A stretch of 46,230 nucleotides of DNA from Monosiga brevicollis MX1. Taxonomy: Eukaryota; Opisthokonta; Choanoflagellata; Craspedida; Salpingoecidae. The notes under the pieces are model-generated. The model did no database searches. It saw nothing but the letters and a program-made list of their open reading frames with translations, and was not told the origin of the DNA. How positions within the stretch are numbered: position 1 is the first letter of the stretch; each line of letters starts with the position of its first letter. The DNA lies in the NCBI RefSeq assembly GCF_000002865.3, contig NW_001865052.1:130445-176674 (forward strand). The letters are read 5' to 3'. This document shows positions 35,905 to 46,091 of this stretch, one piece after another. The position numbers were made by a program, and so were the translations under genes.

Positions 35905-38209
35905 TCAAGCCGTAGACGAACAAGCCAATCTCACCACAAGGGTACCAGTGATGAGCAAGGCCACGCAGGCAAGGCCTCCCAAGACACCGCCAATGATAGC
36001 ACCGGTATTGGATGCGTTGGTTGATGGGGCGGGCGCAGTTGTGGTAGTAGCACCACTGGGAGAGGGCAGACCCCACAAGGCCAAGGTCTCCGTGTTGGCG
36101 CGAAAAAATTGACTGCTCAGGTTGCCGCCTGTCATTGAGCCGAGGATTTGGAGAGAGCCATCTAATCAAGCAGAGCGGATGGTTGAATGATGGATGAGGC
36201 AGATGGATAATCGCAGTTTAGTTCTGTGTGGCTCGCAAAAGAGGTGTGGGACAAACCTGCGCCTTGCACTGCACAGGCCACAGTGTCCACCGTACAATCA
36301 GTGCAATTGCGGCACGACCAAGCCGGCGCCTCAGTGGGAACTGGAGCGCCCAGCGGGGCGCTTGCCACCGCGCGATCTCCACCAAGCTTGAACATCCAGG
36401 CAAAGACATAGTCTGCAGGCAGTTGTAGCCAGCTTCCGGCTGAGTTATCATGGCTCGAGCCGCCGTCGGTGGGGGTAGTGGTATCAGCCGAGCCTTGGAG
36501 CACCAGGCGCGGCGTCTGGGTTTGTCCACTGAAACAGACATCCGTGGCAGAAAACTGGGCCAGGACGGTTGTCAAGGGGCATTGGTCTCGATCAAAACAG
36601 GGGGCGTCGTCATTGCCATCACACCCACACTCGTCGAGGGTATTAGGGGAAGGAAGGCCAGCTGACGTAGCAAGGAGTGCCGTGATTTGGTCGCCCGCCA
36701 CGCACGATAGGTTGTACGCGAGAGCTGCATGTGCAGAATCAGCTGTGGTGGAACATGGGCGAGAGGATTGGGGAATCAGGGTGAAATTTTGTTGAGGGCA
36801 TGAAGACAAGCGGAAGGTTGCTCCAGCACCGACGCCAAGTGTCGCACCGATTAGATATAGTTGGAGTCCGTCAAATTCCATGCCTTTAAGCGTCATGGCA
36901 AGAATGGCACTTTGCAGTACGATGCGCGGGTTGGCTCTACCATGGTGGGAGCGCATCTCATTTGAATTTTACCAACCAGGATTCAAAGCGTCAGGTGGAG
37001 TGCTGGCTTTGGTGAGCGCGGTGTAAGTGCACCAGATATGAGGAACGTACTGAGCAAAGTCAGCATCATCAAGCTGCAAAGTATGGTAGGGAGTAGCGAG
37101 ATTCAGCTCTGGCATCGAGGCTACAGTCAAAGCGTAGGCAAAAGGGTGATTAGATCAAGGAGGCGGGCAAAGAGGCGGGGTGGGATAACAAGTAATCCTC
37201 CGAATGGAGGATGGATAGGGCACGCACGAGAGTTGGAGAGTTGAACGACGAGAGCGGGAAGGGCGGAGGTATTGTAGTGTCGAGCCGGACGAATCTGAGC
37301 GGTGCGATCGATAGCGGTGGGCGCAATGGCCGAGAGGTTGGAGTAGAGGAGGGGAAACGTGATGTTGACGGGTGCGGGCTTGTCACACATGGGGGTCAAA
37401 TCGAGTTTGGCCACAAGGAAACGCAGGATATCACCAAAGTACGTGGTGAGCACGAGATCCCACGGCACATGACCGGCAGGGCACAGACGGAGGATGGCTG
37501 GGACGCCCTTGCTCTTGGCCTCGGCATACATGTCAACAGAGGAGGAGTAGGGAAGTATGGGATCGTCAGTGCCATGTAGCAGATACAGGGGGGGCTCTGA
37601 TGAGTCGATGGCTGCCACGTCGTTGATGTCGGGGAGGTTGAGAAGCAAGCCAGAGATGGAGATGATGGCCTTGGCATGCGGAGATCCGGTAACGTATCCG
37701 GCACGCAACGAGGCGATGGCACCGGCTGAGGAGCCGACCAGGGCGATTCGCGTGTTGTCAATGTTCCAGGTGGCAGCGTTGGTGTGAAGGTATTCAAGGG
37801 CATCTACGACGTCCTTGGTGACGGGTTCGATACCGGTAACACAGTCGGCATAGAGGCGGTAGTCGACAGAGGCGGCAACAAAGCCGAGGCGTGCCAGGCG
37901 CTGAGCCAACGCCACAAACACGGGATCACTTTTGGTGCCAAACTGACAGTTTCCACCGTGAACAACGACCACCAGAGGACGAGGGCTGGCCCCGGGGCGG
38001 GTGCCAGCCGCGGTGGTGTAGACGTCAAGCAGCAGCGTCTCATGCCGCTCGGTAAAGCTGTTGTAGGCCGCGCCGTACGAGACGTCGGCATCAACGTGGA
38101 TGGCGGCTGACTCGTTGCCACCATAGAAGCAAGGTGCAACCGCTGCACCATAAGGGGCAGCGACAAGCAGCACGGCGAACCACATCCACATGCGCACTGC
38201 CGCCGCCAT
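35905..38209 (-). CDS. Secreted alpha/beta-hydrolase (carboxylesterase-like) tethered by a C-terminal membrane helix
   Basis: Minus-strand exons 38209-37228, 37108-36977, 36883-36257 and 36161-35905 join in phase to 665 aa. MAAAVRMWMWFAVLLVAAPY is a good signal peptide; the frame is open further upstream but lacks an ATG. Residues ~55-275 are an alpha/beta hydrolase. They show an oxyanion motif VVVHGGNCQFG, nucleophile motif GSSAGA (Ser161), acid in HGTDDP (Asp215/216) and His247 in CPAGHVPWD. This triad pattern suits esterases and lipases that cleave carboxyl esters; the substrate is unknown. Residues ~330-600 form a Cys-rich extracellular part I do not recognise (DECGCDGNDDAPC, CRNCTDCT). 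Then comes a Thr/Pro stalk (ATTTTAPAPSTNAS) and a membrane helix (about 634-657, GAIIGGVLGGLACVALLITG) with a very short tail. N-glycosylation sequons are present (NES, NIT, NLS, NTS). It converges on VPS13 with an 88-bp gap. Confidence 0.8.
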
Positions 38210-38335
38210 GTCTGCCGATGACGCGGCAAGGGCCCAAGACCCTGCCAACGCGATCTCCCAGCCCTGAACTGATAGACCCCTGTTCGATACACACGTTTTG
38301 ATTATTCCAATACTACCTGAACGCCCTCCAGTGCA

Positions 38336-38412
38336 CCCCAGACAGCCCAGACAGCCCAGACAGCCCAGTGCAGCGCAGACAGCGCAGACAGCGCAGGCAG
38401 CGCAGACAGCGC
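38336..38412. repeat. Imperfect 10-bp tandem array (CAGACAGCCC / CAGACAGCG)
   Basis: About four copies of CAGACAGCCC are followed by about four of GCGCAGACAG. It lies about 130 bp upstream of the hydrolase start codon, so it may be part of that promoter. Confidence 0.8.
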
Positions 38413-38554
38413 CCCGTTAACCAAACGGCGATCTCAGCCCTGCACCGCGTGTTTCCCCCCAACCCGACGCCCGACGCCCAACTGACCGGGTTTATCTGAC
38501 AAATGCTATACTATAGTAAAATACTTTTGATAGCCGGTCTTTCCATATCACCAC

Positions 38555-38583
38555 AACACACACACACACACACTCACACGCAC
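38555..38583. repeat. Short (CA)n run
   Basis: ACACAC run with a single CTCACACGC interruption. Confidence 0.8.
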
Positions 38584-39655
38584 AACAGCTGGAATACTCA
38601 GACCAAGTTCGTTGGTCAGGTAGAGCAGGGTTGGGTACGTGTCTCTAACTTTGGACTGGGTGCTTTTTGCTTGCTCTGTTTCTGATTGAAGGTTGAATAA
38701 ATCTCTGGGAAATTATCTTTGTTCGCCACTGTCTCTGAACCGTTGTGGTATTGGTTAACAAAAACAACAATGTTTTAATCTTCGAAACTGCACTCTCTTT
38801 TTAATTGCTTCTTGATGAACTGTATCTCTTTTTATCATTTGCTTTCCCTCTCTGTCTCTAGCCGCCATCCATCCTTCGCTCTCTCTCTCTGGAAATCCGC
38901 TCGAGTGAGTGTGCGCGCTTTTTTTTTTTTCTGGCTCTCGGACACAGCGACAGTCACGTACACTTCCTCAGGTTGCACTTGGTCGTGTCGCTTCTCAAAC
39001 TCGTGCTGAATTGGGGCTCGCGTGTCCGGTTTGCTGCCGCATGGTCTGCCCTGTCACGACAACGTGAACCAAAGTGGTTGCTGTTTCCTATCGAGTTGGT
39101 TGTTGTTTGTTGTGGTGTGAGCTGGTGGGGGTGGACCGAGGAGCTGAGCTCGCGCGCATCGTGGTGTGCCCATTCGTGACCATGGCCCAGTCTCTACCAG
39201 CTGCTACCCGCCCTACCTACCTCGCCTTGTGAGTCAGTCTACTTGCCTCTGCTAATGCCATTATATTCTTGTTGGGCGCTCCTGGCAAGTAGGCACGGGC
39301 CAGCAGTGCCAAAAAAAAAATAAAAAAATAAAAATAAAAAACTAGGCTAGAGGGAGAACTTGGACCGCGCTGGAACGCGGTCAACATCTACTGAGGTACC
39401 TGATGGCCTTTGTGCACTGCCAATGGCTTACCATGCCCCACGTCTGGTTGGCGGCCATGGTCCTCTCCAGTCAAGTTTGGAAAACAGTTTTTTTTTTCTC
39501 ATCGTTGCCTCATTCCTGCACCAGGTGCTACATTACGCCTACTTTTGACTCGGCACAGCCATCGATATCCTCAGACTCTGTCATCGTTATTCTGCGTAGC
39601 GCCAATACACACGCGTTGTAAAAAAACAACTTTTGCATCGCCGACGCCCAGTGGT

Positions 39656-42261
39656 ATGACGACTCCGGCATGGAAGCAGGCACTCCTTGAGGCCCGGCGC
39701 AAGAAGGAGGAAGAAGCACAGGCAGCACAGCAGGATGATTCCGCTCAGAAATACGCCAACTTGCCGGCCTGGAAGCGCGAGATTCTCTTGAAAAAGGAGA
39801 AAAAGAACCAGCAGGAGGAAACTGCCAATGTAACCGCAGCACCCCAACGCCGTGGCTCTTTTTCCACAGTGGCCCTGCACCGTCAGAGTAGCGGTAGCGT
39901 GGATGGAGGTGCTGCTGCTGACCTTCCCGTGGCCGGTCCCTTGCAATCGCGCATCGCCGCTTTGCTAGCCAAAGATAAAAGCAGCGATGAGGCAAATGAC
40001 GCCCCCACATCCTCCCGCCGCACTACGGCCCCAGCTTCTGTTTTGAATCGCTGGAAAGCTGCGACCAGCTCGTCCGTTGATAAAAACGATCCTCCACCCA
40101 AGGCTGCCCCATCAAAGCCAAGCCCGGCACCCACCGCAACGACGGCGCCAGCTGCCCCGGCACCCACTCCAGTCGCGAACCCATCAGCTCCCGCGCCGAC
40201 TGCCACGTCGGGTCGCTCAGAGCAAACTGCCAGCAAAGTATGACCACTTATTTTTTTTTTTTTTCCTGATCCTTTCGACTAATCTCATCAACGGGTTCTC
40301 GTTCTCTTCTTTGTTTAGCCTGCCGGTGGCTTGAGTATCGCTGAACGAATGGCTCTCTTTCAGAAGAAAGGTGTGGACCTGGGCCCCTTGCATCTGGCTG
40401 CCAACCACAGGTGCCACCAAGTAGCGGCATTGGTATAATCAATCACTTGCCTCACCCGCAGGTCAAAGTGACGCTCAGAGTGACACCTCAACTTCAAACG
40501 GTCAATCCAATCGCGCTGTTGGTGCAGCACTAGCTGGTGCGTTAATGATGTGTGGCCTTTTCTGTGCTGTGAGCTGTAGCAAGGGACATCATGTTTGTGC
40601 GTTGCCCATCGCCACAAACCCGACTACGAGCCTAAATTTTGACGGCCGACTCCACCACAGGTTTCCGCGCGCGAGCAACAACAGCGCCCAACCGATCCGG
40701 TGTGTCCGTGGGCCAACAGATTTTTGGAGCGCCCAAGAAGGCGGATGTAAGCGATGACGGTGAGTTGCGGGCTCGTCAAGAGGCTGACCGCAAGGCTAAT
40801 GCGGAGGCAGCTGAACTGGCTCGTGCAGCGGCCGCCCGCCGTAAGCAAGAAGAGGCCGAACGACTTGCGAAGGAAGCCAAATCTGGACCCGCTTCGACCA
40901 ATGAATCAAATGCAGCAAACACTGAAGCTGATCGCCAGGCCAAGGAGGAAGCTGATCGTCAAGCCAAGGAGGAAGCTGATCGTCAAGCGAAGGAGGAAGC
41001 GGATCGCCAGGCCAAGGAGGAAGCTGATCGTCAAGCGAAGGAGGAGGCTGATCGTCAAGCGAAGGAGGAAGCCGATCGTCGCGCCAAGGAGGAAGCTGAT
41101 CGTCAAGCGAAGGAGGAAGCGGATCGCCAGGCCAAGGCGGAAGCGGATCGCCAGGCCAAGGCGGAAGCTGATCGTCAAGCGAAGGAGGAAGCGGATCGCC
41201 AGGCCAAGGAGGAAGCTGATCGTCAAGCGAAGGAGGAGGCTGATCGTCAAGCGAAGGAGGAAGCCGATCGTCGCGCCAAGGAGGAAGCTGATCGTCAAGC
41301 CAAGGAGGAAGCCGACCGCCAGGCTAAGGAGGAAGCCGACCGTCGCGCCAAGGAGGAAGCCGACCGTCGTGCCAAGGAGGAAGCCGACCGCCAGGCTAAG
41401 GAGGAAGCCGACCGTCGTGCCAAGGAGGAAGCCGACCGCCAAGCGAAGGAGGAGGCTGACCGCCAAGCCAAGGAGGAAGCCGACCGCCAAGCCAAGGAGG
41501 AAGCCGACCGTCGTGCCAAGGAGGAAGCTGATCGTCGTGCCAAGGAGGAAGCCGACCGCCAGGCCAAGGAGGAAGCTGATCGTAAAGCACAAGAAGAGGC
41601 CGAGAGGTTGGCTTCATCAACCGATACGGATAGCCAGCCAGCACCGCGTCGGCGCAGCTCAAGCATTCTCAAGTCACGCGAAGCGCCTTCGCGCCGGGTA
41701 CGGTCATCAGCCACTCTGCCTTTGCAACACACACTCCTTCCCCTTTCCCCAGTTCATTGAGGTCTGTCTGACGCTTGTTTGATGATTGCCCCAGCTCAAG
41801 CTTAGTTGGTCAGACGTAGAAGGCCGTGGTCCATTGACTAACACGAGGGAGATTCCTCGGGACGGTTACGAGAGGTAGGACACGCTTGCTCAGTGACTGA
41901 GAATGGACATCAAGGTTGACTTGTACGCTTGGGGGCAATATGTGTAGTTATGAATCGGAGGATGGCGCCGCTGCCTTCGAGGAGAGCAGTACCGATGCGG
42001 GATTGTCGTTGCCTACGCACAACGACGTGTCCTCGGCCTATCATTTGCCCGAGGGTATCGAGGAGCTTGAAGCCGAGGTAAGATCAAATGCAGGGTGTGA
42101 CCTGATCACGTTGTCATTGCGCTTTGGAGCAGGCGCTCATGAGGCTTGAATGGGTGCTGCGATGGCTAGAAACGCGACGATGCCAAGCCCATCGACGACC
42201 CATCAGCCAGTTTCTCATCCTGGGGTTCTGGCGGCGGCGGCGGCTGGGGCAGCGGTGGTGA
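39656..42261 (+). CDS. Protein with 28 copies of an eight-residue charged helical repeat
   Basis: Exons 39656-40237, 40319-40370, 40462-40536, 40661-41697, 41795-41874, 41948-42077 and 42133-42261 give about 694 aa in phase. The N-terminus has two short W-K motifs (TPAWKQALLEARRKKEE, NLPAWKREILLKKEKK). They resemble the xxWKxxLLxKK motif of actin-associated proteins such as taperin and phostensin; that assignment is tentative. A Pro/Ala/Thr-rich linker follows, then 28 tandem EADRQAKE-type octads (nucleotides 40924-41595), expected to form a long, isolated charged helix. After it come RRRSSSILKS, LKLSWSDVEGRGPL, an acidic Ser-rich part (ESEDGAAAFEESS) and a basic tail. No enzyme motif is present. 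A cytoskeletal scaffold or spacer is the likeliest role. The 41698-41794 intron has an inner acceptor that could add a 9-nt exon (41753-41761). The last exon is the least certain. Confidence 0.8.
40924..41595 (+). repeat. 24-bp coding minisatellite, 28 copies
   Basis: Units of the form GAAGCTGATCGTCAAGCCAA plus GGAG encode EADRQAKE. Copies differ mainly at silent sites (GCT/GCC/GCG, CGT/CGC), with Gln/Arg at position 5 and Glu/Ala at position 8. Every copy keeps the 24-bp length and frame. Silent divergence with protein conservation indicates selection on the encoded helix plus some unit homogenisation. Confidence 0.95.
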
Positions 42262-43801
42262 CGTCTTGTTCTAATTTTTCACGTCGCCTGCCCGTGCGGC
42301 TGTCCGTCGACTCTCTTGCGGCTCTCCTTCCCTGCTCTTCTTTTTCGTTCTACAAACTAGGTTGACTCTGGCTGATTAGTGTTTTTTTTTTGTTCTTTTT
42401 ATTGCTCCGCCGAAAATTCGAATTCCGTTATTATGCCCTTCTCTTGACCGGGCGACCACACGCCAAGTGATATTGCCGACCCTAGATTGACCCTGCTGAA
42501 CCCGGCATGATGCTCTCTCGTCCAAAAGCGCCAGGGTGTCGAGGCACAAGGATTGGCCCGCCCCGTCCCCATACGCGAGCTCAAACTGGGATCATTGTTT
42601 GTAGCCAACTAGGAACTGACCCCAAGAAGTCAGCTTCCAAACAGCTTTAGCAATATTTTTCCATTCAAAACAATAGTCGTTTATCCGATGTCGTAATCAT
42701 CTCCCAAGCACCACCACGACAAGAGGGAGAACAAAAGGAGAGAAAGCCAAGCCGAACTTCAGCAACCCCTCACAGCGTGTGTCTTTTGAAGTGTAACAAA
42801 GCGTACCGTTCTTATAGTGCGTAAGCATTGTTACCGACACAACCCGCTGTCACGTGCATGATCCCCCCCAATAGCCTAACCCCTCCGCCACACATGTGGT
42901 GGTGGTGTGTGATCCCTTTACCGTAAGTGTGTGGTGGTGGAATGTCTAGTGTGTAGTGCGTGTAGTAGTGTGTGTAGTGTGTGTAGAGTGCGCTTGCTGG
43001 CGGGTCAGTGGCACTTTCCCTCCTTTGGTCGGTCGGTTAAAGTTCCCTCCAGGTAAAAGTTGGCAAAGTCGCGCGCATGCGCTTCGGGGGGTTTGACTTC
43101 CCATCGTGCTGGTCTTGTTTTGCACAAAGGGCAGTCACTGGAGTTTGGGGCCGACCGCCAAAACTCCAGTTGGCCGTCTCCACACATAGACACAATCCAA
43201 CTCGCTTCGTTGCAAAACAAGAAAGATGCGAGTTGCCCTTGATCCAAAGTTGCAGTCATGACTCTGGTGTGGCTTGTGGCGAAGGTTCGACCTGTCTCCT
43301 CTTGTGCGATTGGCAGTCGTCCTGAGGTCTCGAGGGGCGTTCTGTCATGGCTTTATACCACTGTGTGCCATCTTGGCACATGCATTGGATGCCATGAAAG
43401 TCAAGAGTCTCTTCGAACGACGTGGTTTCTGGTTGGCACGCCATCCTGATCACCTCCAGCGTTCTGACAGAGGTGTGGGTGGGTGTGTGGTGATTGCGCC
43501 TTGCTTTCAACCGAGGGAGGTGGGGCTCACATGCCTCACGTGCCCAAGACCACACACCCCCTCACACCTGTCCTGTCCTTGACGACGTCCTTCGAAGCGA
43601 GCGGCAGCAGCAGCTCAACCCCATTCCCCCTCCCCAAAACGCCTCTTCTTCATAACGCACACGCTACTTTTACGCTACTTTTCTGCGTTGTGATTACACG
43701 ACACTGCCATATCATCTCTCTCTCTCTCTTCCCCAGCGACCGCTGCCACATTCATACATTGCTCACTTTTTTTTTAAATTCTTGTTACGCTTTCCACAGC
43801 C
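42262..43801. other. Intergenic region upstream of the ADP/ATP carrier
   Basis: It holds the 3' UTR of the repeat protein, unique sequence to about 42880, a GT/GTAGT-rich stretch (42890-42990), and the carrier promoter with a CT run (43712-43731). An 84-aa minus open frame (43259-43005) reads somewhat like protein (EFWRSAPNSSDCPLCKTRP) but has no support from neighbours or splice context, so I do not call it. No RNA gene was recognised. Confidence 0.5.
43782..43801 (+). promoter_or_regulatory. Candidate 3' splice site of a 5' UTR intron
   Basis: A T-rich stretch followed by acgctttccacag ends two bases before the carrier ATG, exactly like an intron acceptor. The matching donor in the 5' UTR was not identified, though GTGTGG/GTGGGT sites exist near 43472. 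A leader intron just before the start codon is plausible. Confidence 0.4.
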
Positions 43802-44779
43802 ATGGCTCTCTACTCCGCTACCCCCATCCGCTCCCTTCTTGCCGCGGCCCCGGCCGATGGCAAGAAGAAGAAGCTCGGCTTCATGGAGGACTTCCTCCTC
43901 GGTGGTGTTGCCGCTGCCATCTCCAAGACGGCCGCTGCCCCCATCGAGCGCGTCAAGCTCCTGGTCCAGAACCAGGCTGAGATGCTCAAGTCTGGCCGCC
44001 TCGACCGCCCCTACACCGGTGTTGCTGACTGCCTCAAGCGCGTCGTCGCCGACGAGGGCGTCGGCTCCCTCTGGCGTGGCAACCTGGCCAACGTCATCCG
44101 TTACTTCCCCACTCAGGCCCTGAACTTTGCCTTCAAGGACAACATCAAGGCCCTGTTCGGTTTCAAGAAGGAGCGCGATGGTTACTGGGTGTGGTTCGCT
44201 GGCAACATGGCCTCGGGTGGTCTTGCCGGTGCCGCTTCCCTCTGCTTCGTCTACTCTCTGGATTACGCCCGTACCCGTCTTGCCAACGATGCCAAGTCGG
44301 CCAAGGGTGGTGGTGAGCGTCAGTTCAACGGCCTCGTCGATGTCTACCGCAAGACCCTCGCCTCGGACGGTGTTGCCGGTCTCTACCGTGGCTTCGTCAT
44401 CTCGTGCGTTGGTATCATTGTGTACCGTGGCTGCTACTTCGGTTTCTACGACTCCCTCAAGCCCATGCTCGGCAAGGACCTCGAGGACAACTTCCTTGCC
44501 ACCTTCGCTCTCGGCTGGGTCGTGACCATTGCTGCCGGTCTTGCTTCCTACCCCCTGGATACCATCCGTCGTCGCATGATGATGACCTCTGGTGAGGCTG
44601 TCAAGTACAAGAGCTCCATTGACTGCGGTGCCCAGATCCTCAAGGCTGAGGGTTTCAGCGCTTTCTTCAAGGGTGCGGGTGCCAACATTCTCCGTGGTGT
44701 TGCCGGTGCCGGTGTGCTTGCTGGTTTCGACAAGGTCAAGTCCATGTACACTGCCTGGCGCTTCGCCGACGAGAACTAA
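43802..44779 (+). CDS. AAC: Mitochondrial ADP/ATP carrier
   Basis: An intronless 325-aa protein of the mitochondrial carrier family, exchanging cytosolic ADP for matrix ATP across the inner membrane. It has the three ~100-residue repeats with their PxE/DxxR-type motifs ([38 protein letters not shown]). The RRRMMM hexapeptide is diagnostic for ADP/ATP carriers. [12 protein letters not shown] and the [20 protein letters not shown] start also match. The N-terminal extension (about 25 residues, Lys-rich) is longer than in mammals. Codon choice is strongly biased to C-ending and GGT/CGT/AAG codons, more than in neighbouring genes, as expected for high expression. The start is chosen because ATG follows an acceptor-like site and gives a GCC ATG GCT context. 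It converges with SYS1. Confidence 0.97.
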   Translation: MALYSATPIRSLLAAAPADGKKKKLGFMEDFLLGGVAAAISKTAAAPIERVKLLVQNQAEMLKSGRLDRPYTGVADCLKRVVADEGVGSLWRGNLANVIRYFPTQALNFAFKDNIKALFGFKKERDGYWVWFAGNMASGGLAGAASLCFVYSLDYARTRLANDAKSAKGGGERQFNGLVDVYRKTLASDGVAGLYRGFVISCVGIIVYRGCYFGFYDSLKPMLGKDLEDNFLATFALGWVVTIAAGLASYPLDTIRRRMMMTSGEAVKYKSSIDCGAQILKAEGFSAFFKGAGANILRGVAGAGVLAGFDKVKSMYTAWRFADEN

Positions 44780-45246
44780 GCAGCGGGTCGGCAGCCGAGC
44801 CGCGCTCGGGTGGCCCGGATCACGCATTGCCCCCTGTCGTGTTCTTTTTTTTCCCGCTCAATTTAGCTTGCTTGATCGGACCTTTCTTTTATCGATCCTA
44901 CACAAATAATAATAATAATATCAGATGTGAAGTGTTCTTCACACCATCAAGCTTTTCTTCTACACGCATCACTTTTGAACACACACACACACCCCACACG
45001 ACCACAGTCAACCGTGTGCGACGACTGCGTGCTTTTGGAGATGTCTGATCGTTTGCACAGGGTCGTTGTGAATTATTATCAACTCATGAAAGCTCTGGCT
45101 CTTCTACACCGAGGAGCCCGGAAGTTTTTGACAACCCCCCCCCCAAACACACACACACACAATTCTAACCTATTCGCGAGTGCACGGCTGAGGATCAGCG
45201 CGTGGTAAACAAGGGTTTGTTGGACAAGCCCGATTTACAGGCAAGT
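44780..45246. other. Convergent gap between carrier and SYS1
   Basis: This is 3' UTR sequence of both genes with small (AAT)n (44904-44918) and (CA)n (about 44982-44993 and 45148-45160) runs and a C run (about 45136-45144). Nothing coding was seen. Confidence 0.6.
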
Positions 45247-46091
45247 TCATGCTGCTGACTCGTGGCGGTCAACGCCGTTCTCGTCCAGAACAGGTTCCAC
45301 CGTTGCGTTGGCGTGGCGACAGATGCACCGTGGCAGGTAGCCACCGCCGATCGCCAAGGGCAAACTCACGAACAACCAAGTGACCCACCACAACCATTCA
45401 CTGGGGCCTGCGAGATTGACTGCACATTCCACATGGACAGCACGAGTGAGACCAAACACACCCACAAGCCCGCTCGTGCAAGGCAAAAAAAAAAGCATCC
45501 TGCTGGAGTGAGGACAAGAGCCTTGTAATGACGGACGAGTCACGCACCGATGCAGGCTAAAACGAGGTGCACAAGAGCAAGGCTAGCGACGTAGTCCCAG
45601 ACGCGTGCATGCCGACCGCAAACCAAGGCTGCCATGGGGCCTGCGAATAAAAAGGAAAGCACGAGTTGCAACCAACGAGCTACCGACATTGGCAAGGTCA
45701 GGGTGAGCGTGAGCACCACCTCCGGGTCCATCCCCCATGTGTTACGCCAGCACAACGCCAGAGTCAAGCGTACCTAGCCGAACTTTGGTATCAAATCCAA
45801 CGTGAAACTCAAAGACAAAGCTGCCATGAAACCTGAGACTGCAAAAAGACGAGACGCAAACGGTACATGACCTGATGACGAGCGTGCCAGAAGCAACGAC
45901 AACAACAGCACGCAATAGCAGCAACAGCAACAAAAGGTCGAGAGCAGGAAACGGGGTTGCAAAAGCAAGGCGACATACTCAAAGCAGCCAACCAATACAG
46001 CGGCCAATAGAAAGGCGACGGCATAGAAACAGCCGACGAGCAGAACCAGCTTGAGGAGGATGCGCTGTGACGGTTCAGGCGCAGCCTTCAT
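45247..46091 (-). CDS. SYS1: SYS1 homologue, Golgi integral membrane protein
   Basis: Minus-strand exons 46091-45979, 45838-45774, 45679-45548 and 45407-45247 join in phase to 156 aa, the same length as human SYS1. SYS1 is a four-helix protein of the trans-Golgi that recruits the acetylated Arf-like GTPase ARFRP1/Arl3. The four hydrophobic segments are clear: LLKLVLLVGCFYAVAFLLAA, ARWLQLVLSFLFAGPMAAL, WDYVASLALVHLVLACIG and WLWWVTWLFVSLPLAIGGGY. The third and fourth match the family pattern: a (D/W)(F/Y)..T..(V/L)H..H/L helix, then W(L)WW...GEYLC-like ending, here GGGYLPRCICRHAN. The luminal segment (FHGSFVFEFHVGFDTK) aligns with the family's F-D-x-E-(I/L)-x-F-x-T region. The start is the first ATG. 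The exact acceptor of exon 2 depends on phase and is the best of a few. Confidence 0.82.

Larger units (their letters stand above)
38210..39655. other. Divergent intergenic region, no gene recognised
   Basis: This gap separates the hydrolase start (minus) from the repeat-protein start (39656, plus). It holds a short imperfect tandem array (38336-38412), a (CA)n run (38555-38583), T-rich tracts, an A-rich block (39311-39343) and two small perfect hairpins (39292-39310 and 39363-39382). Several short open frames exist but none reads like protein. Confidence 0.5.

Noticed and set aside
40924-41595. Regularly spaced direct repeats resembling a CRISPR array
   Set aside because: The 24-bp units are contiguous with no spacers, lie in a coding exon, and the genome is eukaryotic.
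40754-41782. 342-aa open frame in the second plus frame and 228-aa frame on the minus strand across the octad repeat
   Set aside because: A 24-bp repeat without stops in other frames keeps them open over its full length. Outside the repeat they end quickly, and only the EADRQAKE frame splices to protein-like flanks.
43005-43259. 84-aa minus open frame with a CPLC motif
   Set aside because: Slightly protein-like, but short, with no partner exon in phase and no recognised family. I left it uncalled in the intergenic entry.
43763-44827. 354-aa open frame antisense to the ADP/ATP carrier
   Set aside because: It mirrors the carrier's biased codon use (C-ending codons leave the opposite strand free of stops). 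It has no recognisable domain and overlaps an unambiguous gene.
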